In this document: piece by piece, positions 17,150-26,072 of the stretch | Layout of the letters: each line of letters opens with the position of its first letter | Numbering within the stretch: the stretch's first letter is position 1 | Assembly (NCBI RefSeq): GCF_003797945.1 | Contig: NZ_RKKU01000011.1 | Location: 1-64,000, forward strand | Reading direction: 5' to 3' | Length of the DNA stretch: 64,000 bases | Origin: Pseudomonas neustonica | Lineage (GTDB): Bacteria > Pseudomonadota > Gammaproteobacteria > Pseudomonadales > Pseudomonadaceae | Made by a program: the position numbers and the translations under genes | The notes under the pieces: generated by a model | Seen by the model: only the letters and a program-made list of their open reading frames with translations | Database searches by the model: none | What the model was told of the DNA's origin: nothing

Positions 17150-18518
17150 TCACCACCCGATAACAGGGCACATAGTCAGCGCCGCCCGGCAACTTCATCC
17201 GGTACTGACTGACGAACGCTTGCAGCAGGCGGTCAAGCGGCTGCATTACCGCGGCATCGCCATGAATTTCGTATGGCCCATGCTGCTCGATGCGTCGAAT
17301 CCCCTTGTCCTTTACGTTGCCGGCGACGATGCCGGAAAAGGCGCGGCGCAGGTTGGCGGCCAATTCGTGTGGTGGCAGGTCACGGCTTAGTTGCAGGCTG
17401 GCCATGTTTTCGTGGGTTGGGTCGAAGGGGCGTTGAAAGCTTTCCTCAATACGCAGTAGCCAGTTGAAGTGGAAGGCGTCGTTGCGTTCGCGGCGGAAGG
17501 CTTCTACATCACGTAAACCTCGGGTCATTTGCCGCGCTACTTCCGCCGGGTCGTCGATGATCACCTGATAATGCTGCTGCGCGTCCTCACCCAGGGTCGC
17601 GCCGACAAACTCGTGCAGCTGCTGCAGGTAGGCCTTGGCACTGGTCGGGCCGGTGAGAATAACCGGGAAAGGCAGCTCTTTATTGGCCGGGTGCATCAAG
17701 ATGCCGAGCAGATAGAGAAACTCCTCGGCCGTGCCGGCGCCACCGGGAAAGATGATGATGCCGTGGCCCACACGTACGAAGGCCTCCAGGCGCTTCTCTA
17801 TGTCCGGCAGAATAACCAGTTCGTTGACGATCGGATTGGGCGCTTCGGCGGCAATAATGCCCGGTTCAGTCAGGCCCAGATAACGACCTTCCAGAATCCG
17901 CTGTTTGGCGTGGGCTATGGTGGCGCCCTTCATTGGGCCCTTCATCACGCCCGGTCCACAGCCGGTGCAGATATCCAGGCTACGCAGGCCCAGCTCGTGG
18001 CCGACCTTCTTGGTGTACTTGTACTCTTCAGTGCTGATCGAATGGCCGCCCCAGCACACCACCATTTTGGGCTCTACGGCCGGGCGCAGCGTGCGTGCGT
18101 TGCGCAGTAAGTGGAACACGTAGTCAGTGATGCCCTCAGAACTGCTTAGATCGATGCGCTGGCTTTCCTGCTCGCTCTCGGTAAAGACGATGTCGCGCAG
18201 CGCGCTGAACAGCATTTCGCGGGTGCTGGCAATCATCTGGCCGTCGACGAAGGCATCTGCTGGTGCGTTTAGCAGCTCCAGGCGCACGCCGCGATCCTGC
18301 TGATGGATGCGCACCTCAAAATCGGCATAGGCCTCAAGAATGGTCTTGGCGTTATCGATGTGTGCGCCGGTGTTAAGAATCGCCAGCGCGCACTGGCGAA
18401 ACAGGCGGTAGGTGCTGCCGGAGCCGGCGGCGCTGAGTTGCTGTACTTCCCGTTGCGAGAGCGTTTCCAGGCTGCCCTTGGGGCTGACGGACGCGTTGAT
18501 TACCTTTTTTGCTGGCAT
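17145..18518 (-). CDS. ppnN: Pyrimidine/purine nucleotide 5'-monophosphate nucleosidase
   Basis: A 457-residue enzyme matching E. coli PpnN (YgdH) in length and layout. It hydrolyses nucleoside monophosphates to base and ribose 5-phosphate and in E. coli responds to (p)ppGpp. An N-terminal regulatory domain precedes the LOG/Rossmann core with GPGVMKGPMKGA and the phosphate-binding FPGGAGTAEEF motif. The ATG at 18518 follows AGGAAAACCG; a longer in-frame reading lacks such a site. It is monocistronic here, and links to the nitrogen-compound genes upstream are only suggestive. Confidence 0.92.
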   Translation of the reverse strand: MPAKKVINASVSPKGSLETLSQREVQQLSAAGSGSTYRLFRQCALAILNTGAHIDNAKTILEAYADFEVRIHQQDRGVRLELLNAPADAFVDGQMIASTREMLFSALRDIVFTESEQESQRIDLSSSEGITDYVFHLLRNARTLRPAVEPKMVVCWGGHSISTEEYKYTKKVGHELGLRSLDICTGCGPGVMKGPMKGATIAHAKQRILEGRYLGLTEPGIIAAEAPNPIVNELVILPDIEKRLEAFVRVGHGIIIFPGGAGTAEEFLYLLGILMHPANKELPFPVILTGPTSAKAYLQQLHEFVGATLGEDAQQHYQVIIDDPAEVARQMTRGLRDVEAFRRERNDAFHFNWLLRIEESFQRPFDPTHENMASLQLSRDLPPHELAANLRRAFSGIVAGNVKDKGIRRIEQHGPYEIHGDAAVMQPLDRLLQAFVSQYRMKLPGGADYVPCYRVVS

Positions 18519-18805
18519 TCGGTTTTCCTGATGCGAAATAAGGTCGAGATAAATACTCGGTGCTGGCTGCATTCTCCCCGCGATGCGCCGCACAACGCAA
18601 ACCCTACGCGTATACAGCTCTTCCAGGTAAGCAGTGTATTTTGAGTGCTCGCGGCAAGACATAAATAGAAATAATTTAATTTGAGGGGCAACGTTGCGTT
18701 ACCTTGGGGGTCCTATTGTTGTTCAACAAGGCTTTCGCACTGATTGAGGCCTTTAGTCAGGAAACAATCAAAATAGCGGGCTAATAACCGCTAAAAGGAT
18801 GATTT

Positions 18806-21637
18806 ATGTCCAACCGTGATGTATCCCGGCGCTCATTCCTGCAGGGTGGGCTGGTGGCCGGGGTGACCGTGTCGCTGGTGCCGCTCGCCAACAAGGCTTT
18901 CGCCGCCTTGAAAGAAAAGAGCGTCACCATGCCCTCTGAGCAGTGGCTTGGCAGTAACGGCAAGGCGCGCTCGCGCAATGATGCCCTGTCCAAGGTTTGC
19001 GGTGGCAAAGTATTTGCCCGTGATATTCGCGCCAAGGATATGCCCGGCTGGCCCGAGCAGCAGGGGCACGCCATGCTACTGAAAATAACCAAGGCCGATC
19101 ACATCTACGCCGGTATGGATCTCAGTTGGCTCGGTACCGAGCTGCAGCCAGATCGGATCGTGACGGCAGAAGATTTGGCTAACGACGGCATCGCTTTCCC
19201 GCAGGCCCACGGGCCTGATCCCTTGTTGCCGGTTGGCCAGGTGCCGATGTTTATTGGTCATCCGGTTGCCATGCTGATCTGGAATGACTTTGAGCGCTTC
19301 CGTCAGGCCAAGGTCAAGCTCCAGTTCAATGACAAAGCTATTCGTTATGGCGCCAAGGCTCCGCTTTATCAAACCGACCCCTACGGCAGTTTCCGCTACG
19401 TGCGTGTCGGCGGTGCGACCTCGGCTGATGAAGACGAGTTTGCCAGTCTCAAGGATTCGATCCTCTTTCCGATGCTACGCAACCGCCGCCCGGTATGGGA
19501 TTCCCAGCCCGACCTGCACGGTGATCTTACCGAGAGGGGGCTGTATTACGCTGACCGCATGAAACAGCAGATGGATAGCCCGCCAGACAACTGGCTGGTA
19601 TTTGATGAGCGCTATAAAACGCCGTCCATTGAGCCCGCTGCCCTGGAGCCGGATAACGGCAACGGTTGGTACGACGCAGCAAGCAAGACGCTGCATTTTG
19701 TGGTGGCGACCCAATGCCCGCTGGAAGCGGCAACCGAAACCGCAAAAATGATCGCGCCATCTAAATTTGCGCTGGATAACCTGAAAATGCATCCGGGTTA
19801 CACCGTCGGTTATGGCTCCAAAGACCACAATATTTTCGTTTACTACGCGGCACTGGCAGCACTTTATGGCGGAGGTGTCCCCGTGCGCCTGGCCAACGAC
19901 CGGTATGAGCAGTTCCAGAGTGGCATCAAGCGGCATCCGTTCGACATTCGCTATCAATTGGCGGTCGATAAGACGGATAACAGCTTCAAGATTTTCCGCG
20001 CCGAGATGAGCGTTGATGGTGGTGGCCGCGCGAACTACAGTTCCTCGGTAGCAGCGGTTGGCGCTACCGCAGCCCAGTCTATTTACTACATGCCGCAGAA
20101 CGACTTACAGGTAACGGCCTATCATTCGCGCGCGGTGGAAGCCGGGTCGATGCGCGGCTACGGCACGCTGCAGAGCATGGCCTCTACCGAGATGATGGTG
20201 GATGAAATCGCCGACCGACTGGGCATTGATGCAATCGATCTGCGCAAGAAAAACGCCATGGTGTCGGGTATGAAGAATACCCAGGGGGCCATACCTGCTG
20301 GCGCCATACGACTGCACGAGATTCTGGATAAAGCCGCAACCCATGAGGTGTGGAAGAACCGCCATGCGCTCAAGCAGCAGCGCGAAGCGCAGGATCCGGA
20401 TCACTGGCACGGCGTGGGCTTCGCCATCTGCCAAAAGGACTTTGGCACCGGCTCAGAAGCGCCGATGGCTAGCGTTGAGTTCAATGCCGACGGGCACATT
20501 AGCCTGCGCCATATCGGCATAGAAATCGGCACGGGCATGTCGACTTCGCAGGCGCTGATCGTGTCTGACTTTCTGGGTAGCCCCGCGAGTGAGGTGAAGA
20601 CCGGCGAAACCGAGTGGGATGAGCTGCAGCTCACCACCGGCGGCGATCCTTACACCATGAGTCAGGCCGAGCAGAATGACTACCTGCGCGATCCGCGCTG
20701 GGTGGGCAAACTGGGATCGGCATCGTCGGCGAGTAACTCCGCCTACTATTTCAGTCATGCTACGCGGGAAGCTGCACGCATCGTTTTCAATCACGGTCTG
20801 TGGCCAGCCGCCTTGCACATCTGGAGTCAAGGCCCGTACGGCGGGCAAGCCAACCCCTACGTAGTGCGCCGTGAAGACGCCAACTGGGTCGATGGTCAGC
20901 TCACCGCCAACGGTATGCAGCCACTGAGCTTTGCGCAGTTGGCCAAGCACGCCCATGACATGGGGCTAGTCACCGGTGCAACCGTGCACGGCTTTAATCG
21001 CTGGAGCTGGGCCGAGTCCGAGTTTGATATTGGCAAGACACGCGTGCGGCTGCCACTTGATGGTCTGGCCGTCAAATACGGGGACGGCGCTGCGAGTGAC
21101 AGAAAGGCGCAAATGAACAGCGCTGGTTTTCACTTGCTCGATCGTAAAACCGTGCATTACCCCGATGTGCAGTTGAACAACGCTGCCGTGACTTATTACA
21201 GCCCGGTAGCCACCCTGGTGGAGTTGAAAGTTAACAAGGGCTCCGGCGAAGTGCAGGTGCTCAACCATCATTCCTGGATCGAGTGCGGTCGGGTGTTGGT
21301 CGAGGAGTTGGTGAAGGGCCAGCTCGAAGGTGGGGTGGCAATGGGTATTGGTCACGCGCTGATGGAAGAAATGCCCTTGTATGAAGGCGGGCCAGGGGAG
21401 GGCAACTGGAACTTCAATCGTTACCGTCTGCCAAGGGCACGCGACGTAGCGGTGTGGAAACAAACCTCGGAAATCCTGCCGCCGTTGTCGCGCAGTGATC
21501 CAGCCAAGGGCATTGCCGAAGTGGTGATGATCCCTGTAGTGGGCGCGATCGGTAATGCTGTTGCTCACGCTATAGGTAAACGCGTTCGCGACTTGCCTCT
21601 CACTTCTGCGCGCATCAAGGAGGCCCTCAATGGCTAG
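18806..21637 (+). CDS. Molybdopterin-binding large subunit of a Tat-exported aldehyde/N-heterocycle oxidoreductase (IorB-like)
   Basis: A 943-residue xanthine-oxidase-family molybdenum subunit resembling isoquinoline 1-oxidoreductase beta. A twin-arginine signal (SRRSFLQGG, residues 7-15, then a hydrophobic stretch and AFA) directs folded export to the periplasm. The C-terminal region carries the family motif ECGRVLVEELVKGQLEGG. AAGGATG lies upstream of the ATG. It overlaps the 2Fe-2S subunit gene by eight bases. With the cytochrome c gene it forms an electron chain Mo centre to FeS to heme. The substrate could be an aldehyde or an aromatic N-heterocycle; sequence cannot decide. Confidence 0.88.
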   Translation: MSNRDVSRRSFLQGGLVAGVTVSLVPLANKAFAALKEKSVTMPSEQWLGSNGKARSRNDALSKVCGGKVFARDIRAKDMPGWPEQQGHAMLLKITKADHIYAGMDLSWLGTELQPDRIVTAEDLANDGIAFPQAHGPDPLLPVGQVPMFIGHPVAMLIWNDFERFRQAKVKLQFNDKAIRYGAKAPLYQTDPYGSFRYVRVGGATSADEDEFASLKDSILFPMLRNRRPVWDSQPDLHGDLTERGLYYADRMKQQMDSPPDNWLVFDERYKTPSIEPAALEPDNGNGWYDAASKTLHFVVATQCPLEAATETAKMIAPSKFALDNLKMHPGYTVGYGSKDHNIFVYYAALAALYGGGVPVRLANDRYEQFQSGIKRHPFDIRYQLAVDKTDNSFKIFRAEMSVDGGGRANYSSSVAAVGATAAQSIYYMPQNDLQVTAYHSRAVEAGSMRGYGTLQSMASTEMMVDEIADRLGIDAIDLRKKNAMVSGMKNTQGAIPAGAIRLHEILDKAATHEVWKNRHALKQQREAQDPDHWHGVGFAICQKDFGTGSEAPMASVEFNADGHISLRHIGIEIGTGMSTSQALIVSDFLGSPASEVKTGETEWDELQLTTGGDPYTMSQAEQNDYLRDPRWVGKLGSASSASNSAYYFSHATREAARIVFNHGLWPAALHIWSQGPYGGQANPYVVRREDANWVDGQLTANGMQPLSFAQLAKHAHDMGLVTGATVHGFNRWSWAESEFDIGKTRVRLPLDGLAVKYGDGAASDRKAQMNSAGFHLLDRKTVHYPDVQLNNAAVTYYSPVATLVELKVNKGSGEVQVLNHHSWIECGRVLVEELVKGQLEGGVAMGIGHALMEEMPLYEGGPGEGNWNFNRYRLPRARDVAVWKQTSEILPPLSRSDPAKGIAEVVMIPVVGAIGNAVAHAIGKRVRDLPLTSARIKEALNG

Positions 21638-22169
21638 TCGTTCCCTGCAACTGACGTTAAACGGTAAGTCAGTCGACCCGGCGGACATCCCCGATGATCT
21701 GCTGATGATCGATTACCTGCACGAATACAAGAATCTGACCGGCTCCCGGCTGGGCTGCGGTCAGGGTATTTGCCACGCCTGTGTGGTTATCGTCGACAAT
21801 CCCGACGGTACCAGTGAGGAGGTACGTACCTGCATTACGGGTGCGCATTACTTCGCCGGTAAGCGCGTGCGCACCATCGAGGGCCACGCCATACGCGATG
21901 AAGAGGGCAAGGTCAGCCAGCTCAACCCGATTCAGCAGCGCTTCGTTGATGAGTTCGCCTTTCAGTGCAGTTATTGCGCGCCTGGCTTTGTGAATGCGGC
22001 GACGGTGCTGGTAGAAAAGCTGCAGCGCCAGCCGGTTGCGAAAAGCCAGCTGGAGAAAGTCGTGGAGGACAGCCTGGGTCATCACATCTGCCGTTGTACC
22101 GGCTATGTGCGTTACTTCAGCGCGACCCGCAACGTACTGACCGAACTCGGTCTGGTCAGGGAGGGTTAA
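21630..22169 (+). CDS. 2Fe-2S subunit of the molybdenum hydroxylase (IorA-like)
   Basis: A 179-residue electron-transfer subunit with two iron-sulfur domains. The N-terminal plant-ferredoxin-type cluster uses Cys43, Cys48, Cys51 (GCGQGICHAC) and a later Cys in VRTC. The C-terminal helical domain has CSYCAPGF and CRCTGY. There is no signal peptide of its own, so it is probably carried through the Tat system with the large subunit. AAGGAGG, a near-perfect ribosome binding site, lies within the end of the large-subunit gene. The subunit order (large, then small) is the reverse of the usual iorA-iorB. Confidence 0.9.
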   Translation: MASRSLQLTLNGKSVDPADIPDDLLMIDYLHEYKNLTGSRLGCGQGICHACVVIVDNPDGTSEEVRTCITGAHYFAGKRVRTIEGHAIRDEEGKVSQLNPIQQRFVDEFAFQCSYCAPGFVNAATVLVEKLQRQPVAKSQLEKVVEDSLGHHICRCTGYVRYFSATRNVLTELGLVREG

Positions 22170-22171
22170 GT

Positions 22172-23392
22172 ATGAAGCACCCACTTTTGCGTACGGCCAT
22201 GGCGGTCGGCCTGGCAGCCTCCGGCGTGTTCGCCCATGCAGAGACTCAGGTAGAGCGCGGCGAATATCTTACCCGTGCTGCCGATTGCATGGCGTGCCAC
22301 ACGGCTAAAGGCGGTGCGCCCTATGCGGGCGGGCTGCCGATCGACTCGCCGTTCGGCACCATCTATGGCACCAACATCACGCCGAGCAAAGACCACGGTA
22401 TTGGCCTGTATAACGACGACGAGTTTTTCGCCGCGTTGAACGAGGGCATAAGGCGCGATGGCGCCAACCTCTATCCGGCCATGCCTTATACCTCCTACCA
22501 CCGCGTGACGCGGGAAGACTCCGACGCCATTCACGCTTATCTGAAAACCGTTGAGCCCATCGAGCGTGCGGCGCCGGAAACCAGCCTGGGTTTTCCGTTT
22601 AACGTCCGCATGGGGATTACCGCCTGGAACCTGCTCTACGGAGATGGTGTGCCGCTGGAGTCTGCGGAAGGTAAAAGTGAGGCCTGGCAGCGCGGCCAGT
22701 ATCTGGTTGATGTGCTCGGACACTGTGGCGAGTGCCATACGCCGCGCGGCATGACCGGCGCGATGCAGCCGGATAAACGCATGATGGGCGCGGTGCTTGG
22801 CGGCTATCTAGCACCTAGCCTGTTAGCCAATGATTTGGCGGAACGCGGTTGGAATCAGGACGATCTGAGTTCGTTTCTCAAGCTGGGTATGAGCGACCAG
22901 GGCGCCATGTTTAATGAAATGTACCCGGTGTTTCACAACAGTACCCAGTATCTTGCCGACCCTGATCTGAACGCGATTGCCACCTTTCTACTCGGCGAGC
23001 AGCCGCCTGAAGCCAAGGTACTAACCGAGGTGGCGCTGGATGAACTCAGCACCAGCGCACAGCGTGGTCGCCAGCAATACCTCAATGTGTGCGCCGGCTG
23101 CCATGCCGTGAGTGGCGAGGGTAAGCCGCATATCGCCGTCGCCATGCGCGGTAATACCACCCTGCGTCTGGATGATCCGCGCAATCTGCTGCGGGTAATC
23201 GAGGATGGCATCGACGAGCAGCAGTTCACGGGCTTTGAGCGTATGCAGCCCATGCCCGGCTTTGCTGACAAACTGGACCAGCAAGAGCTGACAGACCTGC
23301 TCAATTATCTGCGGCAGACCTGGGGCGGGACAGACAGTGATCTGGCGTTGGCTGATGTGCAGGCGTTACAGCAAGAGGCTGGCTCTGAATAG
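22172..23392 (+). CDS. Periplasmic tri-heme cytochrome c (alcohol/aldehyde dehydrogenase type)
   Basis: A 406-residue cytochrome with signal peptide (MKHPLLRTAMAVGLAASGVFAHA) and three CxxCH heme sites: CMACH at 39-43, CGECH and CAGCH. This tri-heme pattern is that of membrane-associated electron acceptors for periplasmic dehydrogenases. It begins three bases after the 2Fe-2S gene behind GGGAGGG, so it probably accepts electrons from that enzyme and passes them to the respiratory chain. A longer in-frame reading inside the 2Fe-2S gene has no signal peptide and was rejected. Confidence 0.9.
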   Translation: MKHPLLRTAMAVGLAASGVFAHAETQVERGEYLTRAADCMACHTAKGGAPYAGGLPIDSPFGTIYGTNITPSKDHGIGLYNDDEFFAALNEGIRRDGANLYPAMPYTSYHRVTREDSDAIHAYLKTVEPIERAAPETSLGFPFNVRMGITAWNLLYGDGVPLESAEGKSEAWQRGQYLVDVLGHCGECHTPRGMTGAMQPDKRMMGAVLGGYLAPSLLANDLAERGWNQDDLSSFLKLGMSDQGAMFNEMYPVFHNSTQYLADPDLNAIATFLLGEQPPEAKVLTEVALDELSTSAQRGRQQYLNVCAGCHAVSGEGKPHIAVAMRGNTTLRLDDPRNLLRVIEDGIDEQQFTGFERMQPMPGFADKLDQQELTDLLNYLRQTWGGTDSDLALADVQALQQEAGSE

Positions 23393-23457
23393 TCCGCAGC
23401 CCTGCGCGTTATAAAACCGGCACGGGGTGCCGCAACGCTTTAGGGTGTTTGTTAAGT

Positions 23458-23496
23458 AGAGGTCTTGCCGGTGGCTTGAGCGCGGGCAAGACCTCT
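23458..23496. terminator. 12-bp stem hairpin downstream of the cytochrome c gene
   Basis: AGAGGTCTTGCC and GGCAAGACCTCT are exact inverted repeats separated by 15 bases. The position between two transcription units suits a terminator or mRNA-end structure, but the following bases (AACGCG) contain no T-run, so a canonical intrinsic terminator is not shown. Confidence 0.4.
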
Positions 23497-23662
23497 AACG
23501 CGTATCCGTTCTATCCGCTCCGCGCTCACGCCCCGCACGCGAGAAAATCTGCTGTCAGGTGGGACTCAAAAGCAGGGCCCGCTCCCTCCGAAAACACGTC
23601 TATATGTGCCGCCAATATGGGCACCGCAATGCGTCTTCTCTTATTTCCAAATAGAATATAAG

Positions 23663-23697
23663 AATAAATAAACAGTATTTATTAGAATAACCATTCT
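23663..23697. promoter_or_regulatory. AT-rich inverted repeats upstream of oscA
   Basis: AATAAATA and TATTTATT (23663-23670, 23676-23683) are inverted with a five-base spacer. AGAAT and ATTCT (23684-23688, 23693-23697) follow with a four-base spacer. They sit 60-95 bases before the oscA start. A CysB-type sulfur-starvation control site is plausible from gene identity; the site itself does not prove it. Confidence 0.45.
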
Positions 23698-23756
23698 GTG
23701 GCTATGATGTGCCGGTCGACACATGGTGTGTCGCCACGGGACTGCAGGAGCCAGCC

Positions 23757-23936
23757 ATGACCGCAACCAACAAACTCAACGCGGGGGCAGACGATCCACA
23801 GGTTATCGCCCTTATTACCGATGCGCTGCGCAGCATTCAATTTGGTGCGCTGGAAATAACCTTGCATAACGGCCAGGTAGTGCAAATCGAACGCAAGGAA
23901 AAGGTTCGTTTTCAGCCGCCCGCCAGATCGTCCTGA
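23757..23936 (+). CDS. oscA: Small sulfur-starvation protein, DUF2292/YezD family
   Basis: A 59-residue protein with the DUF2292 pattern IQFGALEITLHNGQVVQIERKEKVR. In Pseudomonas the same small gene, oscA, sits upstream of sbp and is linked to use of organosulfur compounds and to sulfur limitation. GGAG precedes the ATG at 23757; an upstream in-frame ATG at 23709 has no such site. About 220 bases separate it from sbp. The biochemical role is unknown. Confidence 0.85.
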   Translation: MTATNKLNAGADDPQVIALITDALRSIQFGALEITLHNGQVVQIERKEKVRFQPPARSS

Positions 23937-24156
23937 CCACCCGATTACGGGATCAACAGACTTTAACCAACACCGTTTTTCCACCGACTGGACCGCCAGA
24001 GGTAGCTGACGAATTTCACCTCAGGAGCACCTTATGTACCAGTCAACCGCTCGCTACCTCCTCTCTGCGCATCAGCTCTGCCGAATGTGTTTGCCAATAC
24101 ACATGATCGCGGCACGACCCCTTACTGATACACGCTAAATAGAGAGAGAAAGCACC

Positions 24157-25173
24157 ATGAAGATTTCCCTGCGCCACACCCTGATCGGTGGCTTGGCCAC
24201 GCTGTTTGTTGCCTCGGCTTCCGCCGCCGAGATTGAGCTGCTTAACGTATCCTACGATCCGACTCGCGAGTTTTATCGTGAGTACAACGCTGCCTTCAGC
24301 AAGCACTGGAGCGAGCTGAAGGGCGATGAGGTGAGAGTTCGCCAATCCCATGGTGGGTCCGGTTCCCAGGCGCGGTCGGTGATCGATGGCCTGGATGCTG
24401 ATGTAGTGACCCTGGCGTTGGCCTATGACGTGGATGCGTTGCGTCAGCAGGCAGACCTGATTCCGGAAAACTGGCAAAGCCGCTTACCGGACAACAGCTC
24501 GCCCTACACCTCGACCATCGTTCTGCTGGTCCGCAAGGGCAACCCGAAAAACATCCGCGACTGGGATGACCTGGTCCGCGACGATGTGGAGGTTATCACC
24601 CCCAACCCCAAGACCTCCGGCGGCGCACGCTGGAACTACCTGGCTGCCTGGGGTTATGCGTTGAACAAGTTTGATGGCGATGAAGACAAGACCTACCAGT
24701 TCATCAGCAAGCTTTTCCAGAACGTGCCGGTGCTGGATTCGGGCGCTCGCGGTGCGACCAACACCTTTGTGCAGCGCGGTTTGGGTGATGTGTTCATCGC
24801 CTGGGAGAACGAAGCCTTCCTCTCGGTTGAACAGTTGGGTAAGGGGGAGTTCGAGATAGTGGTGCCTTCGGTGAGCATTTTGGCGGAGCCACCAGTGACC
24901 GTGGTCGACAAGAATGTGGATCGCAAGGGTACCCGCGAGGTAGCCGAAGCCTATCTTGGCTATCTCTACAGCGATGAAGCGCAGCGGCTGGCGGGCCAGC
25001 ATTACTACCGCCCCTCCAATCCGGAGATTGGCAAGGAGTTTGCCGATAGCTTCCCGGATGTCGAGCTGTTCAGGATCGACGACGTGTTTGGCGGCTGGCA
25101 GAAAGCGCAGGACACCCACTTCAACGACGGCGGCAAGTTCGACAGCATCCTGGAAGAAATCTCCCGGCGCTGA
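24157..25173 (+). CDS. sbp: Sulfate-binding periplasmic protein
   Basis: A 338-residue sulfate/thiosulfate-binding protein with a signal peptide ([23 protein letters not shown]). The mature start is [19 protein letters not shown], diagnostic of the Sbp/CysP family, and the sulfate-site segments [18 protein letters not shown] and [16 protein letters not shown] are present. GAGAGAGAAAGC lies before the ATG. It delivers sulfate to CysTWA, encoded directly downstream, and is probably induced by sulfur starvation through CysB (established for the family). Confidence 0.95.
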   Translation: MKISLRHTLIGGLATLFVASASAAEIELLNVSYDPTREFYREYNAAFSKHWSELKGDEVRVRQSHGGSGSQARSVIDGLDADVVTLALAYDVDALRQQADLIPENWQSRLPDNSSPYTSTIVLLVRKGNPKNIRDWDDLVRDDVEVITPNPKTSGGARWNYLAAWGYALNKFDGDEDKTYQFISKLFQNVPVLDSGARGATNTFVQRGLGDVFIAWENEAFLSVEQLGKGEFEIVVPSVSILAEPPVTVVDKNVDRKGTREVAEAYLGYLYSDEAQRLAGQHYYRPSNPEIGKEFADSFPDVELFRIDDVFGGWQKAQDTHFNDGGKFDSILEEISRR

Positions 25174-25191
25174 ACCGAACCAGCCTACCAA

Positions 25192-25212
25192 CCCGGGCGC
25201 CAATCGCCCGGG
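25192..25212. promoter_or_regulatory. Intercistronic hairpin between sbp and cysT
   Basis: CCCGGGCG and CGCCCGGG form a perfect eight-bp stem with a five-base loop in the 58-base gap. Such hairpins often protect the upstream message and let the abundant binding protein be made in excess over the membrane subunits. No T-run follows, so read-through into cysT is expected. Confidence 0.55.
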
Positions 25213-25231
25213 ATTCCGTTTGAGGTGATCT

Positions 25232-26059
25232 ATGTCTGTGGCTAAAAAGCGTCGCGTTATACCCGGCTTCGGGTTGACCATGGGTTTTACGCTGTTCTAT
25301 TTGAGTTTCATCTTTCTGATCCCAGTCGGCGGCCTGCTGCTTTACACCTCGATGATGAGCTGGGAGGACTTCTGGCGTGCGGTCAGCCATCCGCAGGTGG
25401 TCGCCTCATACAAATTATCGTTCGGCGCTGCATTGATAGGCGCCACCATCAACCTGGTGTTTGGCGCACTGGTCGCCTGGGTACTGGTGCGTTATCGCTT
25501 TCCGGGTAAAAAGCTGATTGATGCGCTGGTGGATCTGCCGTTTGCGCTGCCAACGGCGGTAGCTGGTATCGCGCTGGTGACGCTGTACGCCAGCTCCGGC
25601 TGGGTCGGGCAGTATCTGCAGATCGCCGGTATCAAGGTGGCCTACACCCAACTGGGTGTGGTGGTGGCGCTGACCTATATTGGCCTGCCCTTTGTCGTGC
25701 GCACGGTACAGCCGGTGCTGGAAGACCTGGAGGCAGAGCGCGAAGAAGCCTCTGCCAGCCTGGGTGCAAGCCGCTTTACCACCATCAGGCGGGTCATTCT
25801 GCCCTCGCTGCTACCGGCGTTGATGACCGGTTACGCGCTGGCCTTCGCGCGCGCGGTGGGCGAGTACGGCTCAGTGGTCTTCATCTCGGGCAACATGCCC
25901 TATCGCACCGAAATCACCCCTTTACTGATTGTCGCCAAAGCCGAGCAGTTTGATTACCACGGCGCTGCAGCGATCGGCACCGTCATGCTGCTGGCGGCGT
26001 TCGCGCTGCTGTTGCTGATTAACGGTCTGCAGTGGTGGACCTCAAGGCGGGGCGTATGA
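25232..26059 (+). CDS. cysT: Sulfate ABC transporter permease CysT
   Basis: A 275-residue inner-membrane permease. It opens with a CysT-like segment (VIPGFGLTMGFTLFYLSFIFLIP) and carries the cytoplasmic EAA loop EEASASLGASRFTTIRRVILP that contacts CysA. It forms the sulfate channel with CysW. GAGGTGATCT precedes the ATG. It lies between sbp and cysW in the standard Pseudomonas order. Confidence 0.95.
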   Translation: MSVAKKRRVIPGFGLTMGFTLFYLSFIFLIPVGGLLLYTSMMSWEDFWRAVSHPQVVASYKLSFGAALIGATINLVFGALVAWVLVRYRFPGKKLIDALVDLPFALPTAVAGIALVTLYASSGWVGQYLQIAGIKVAYTQLGVVVALTYIGLPFVVRTVQPVLEDLEAEREEASASLGASRFTTIRRVILPSLLPALMTGYALAFARAVGEYGSVVFISGNMPYRTEITPLLIVAKAEQFDYHGAAAIGTVMLLAAFALLLLINGLQWWTSRRGV

Positions 26060-26072
26060 ACAGGAGAATCCC

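Larger units (their letters stand above)
23393..23756. other. Intergenic region between the cytochrome operon and oscA
   Basis: 364 bases with no supported gene. It contains a small hairpin (CGGCAC-GGG-GTGCCG, 23418-23432) just after the cytochrome gene, a strong hairpin at 23458-23496, and an AT-rich segment with two short inverted repeats at 23663-23697 that is probably the oscA-sbp promoter. Confidence 0.7.

Noticed and set aside
21965-22171. A longer N-terminus for the tri-heme cytochrome
   Set aside because: It would lie inside the 2Fe-2S gene and bury the signal peptide that begins at 22172 behind GGGAGGG.
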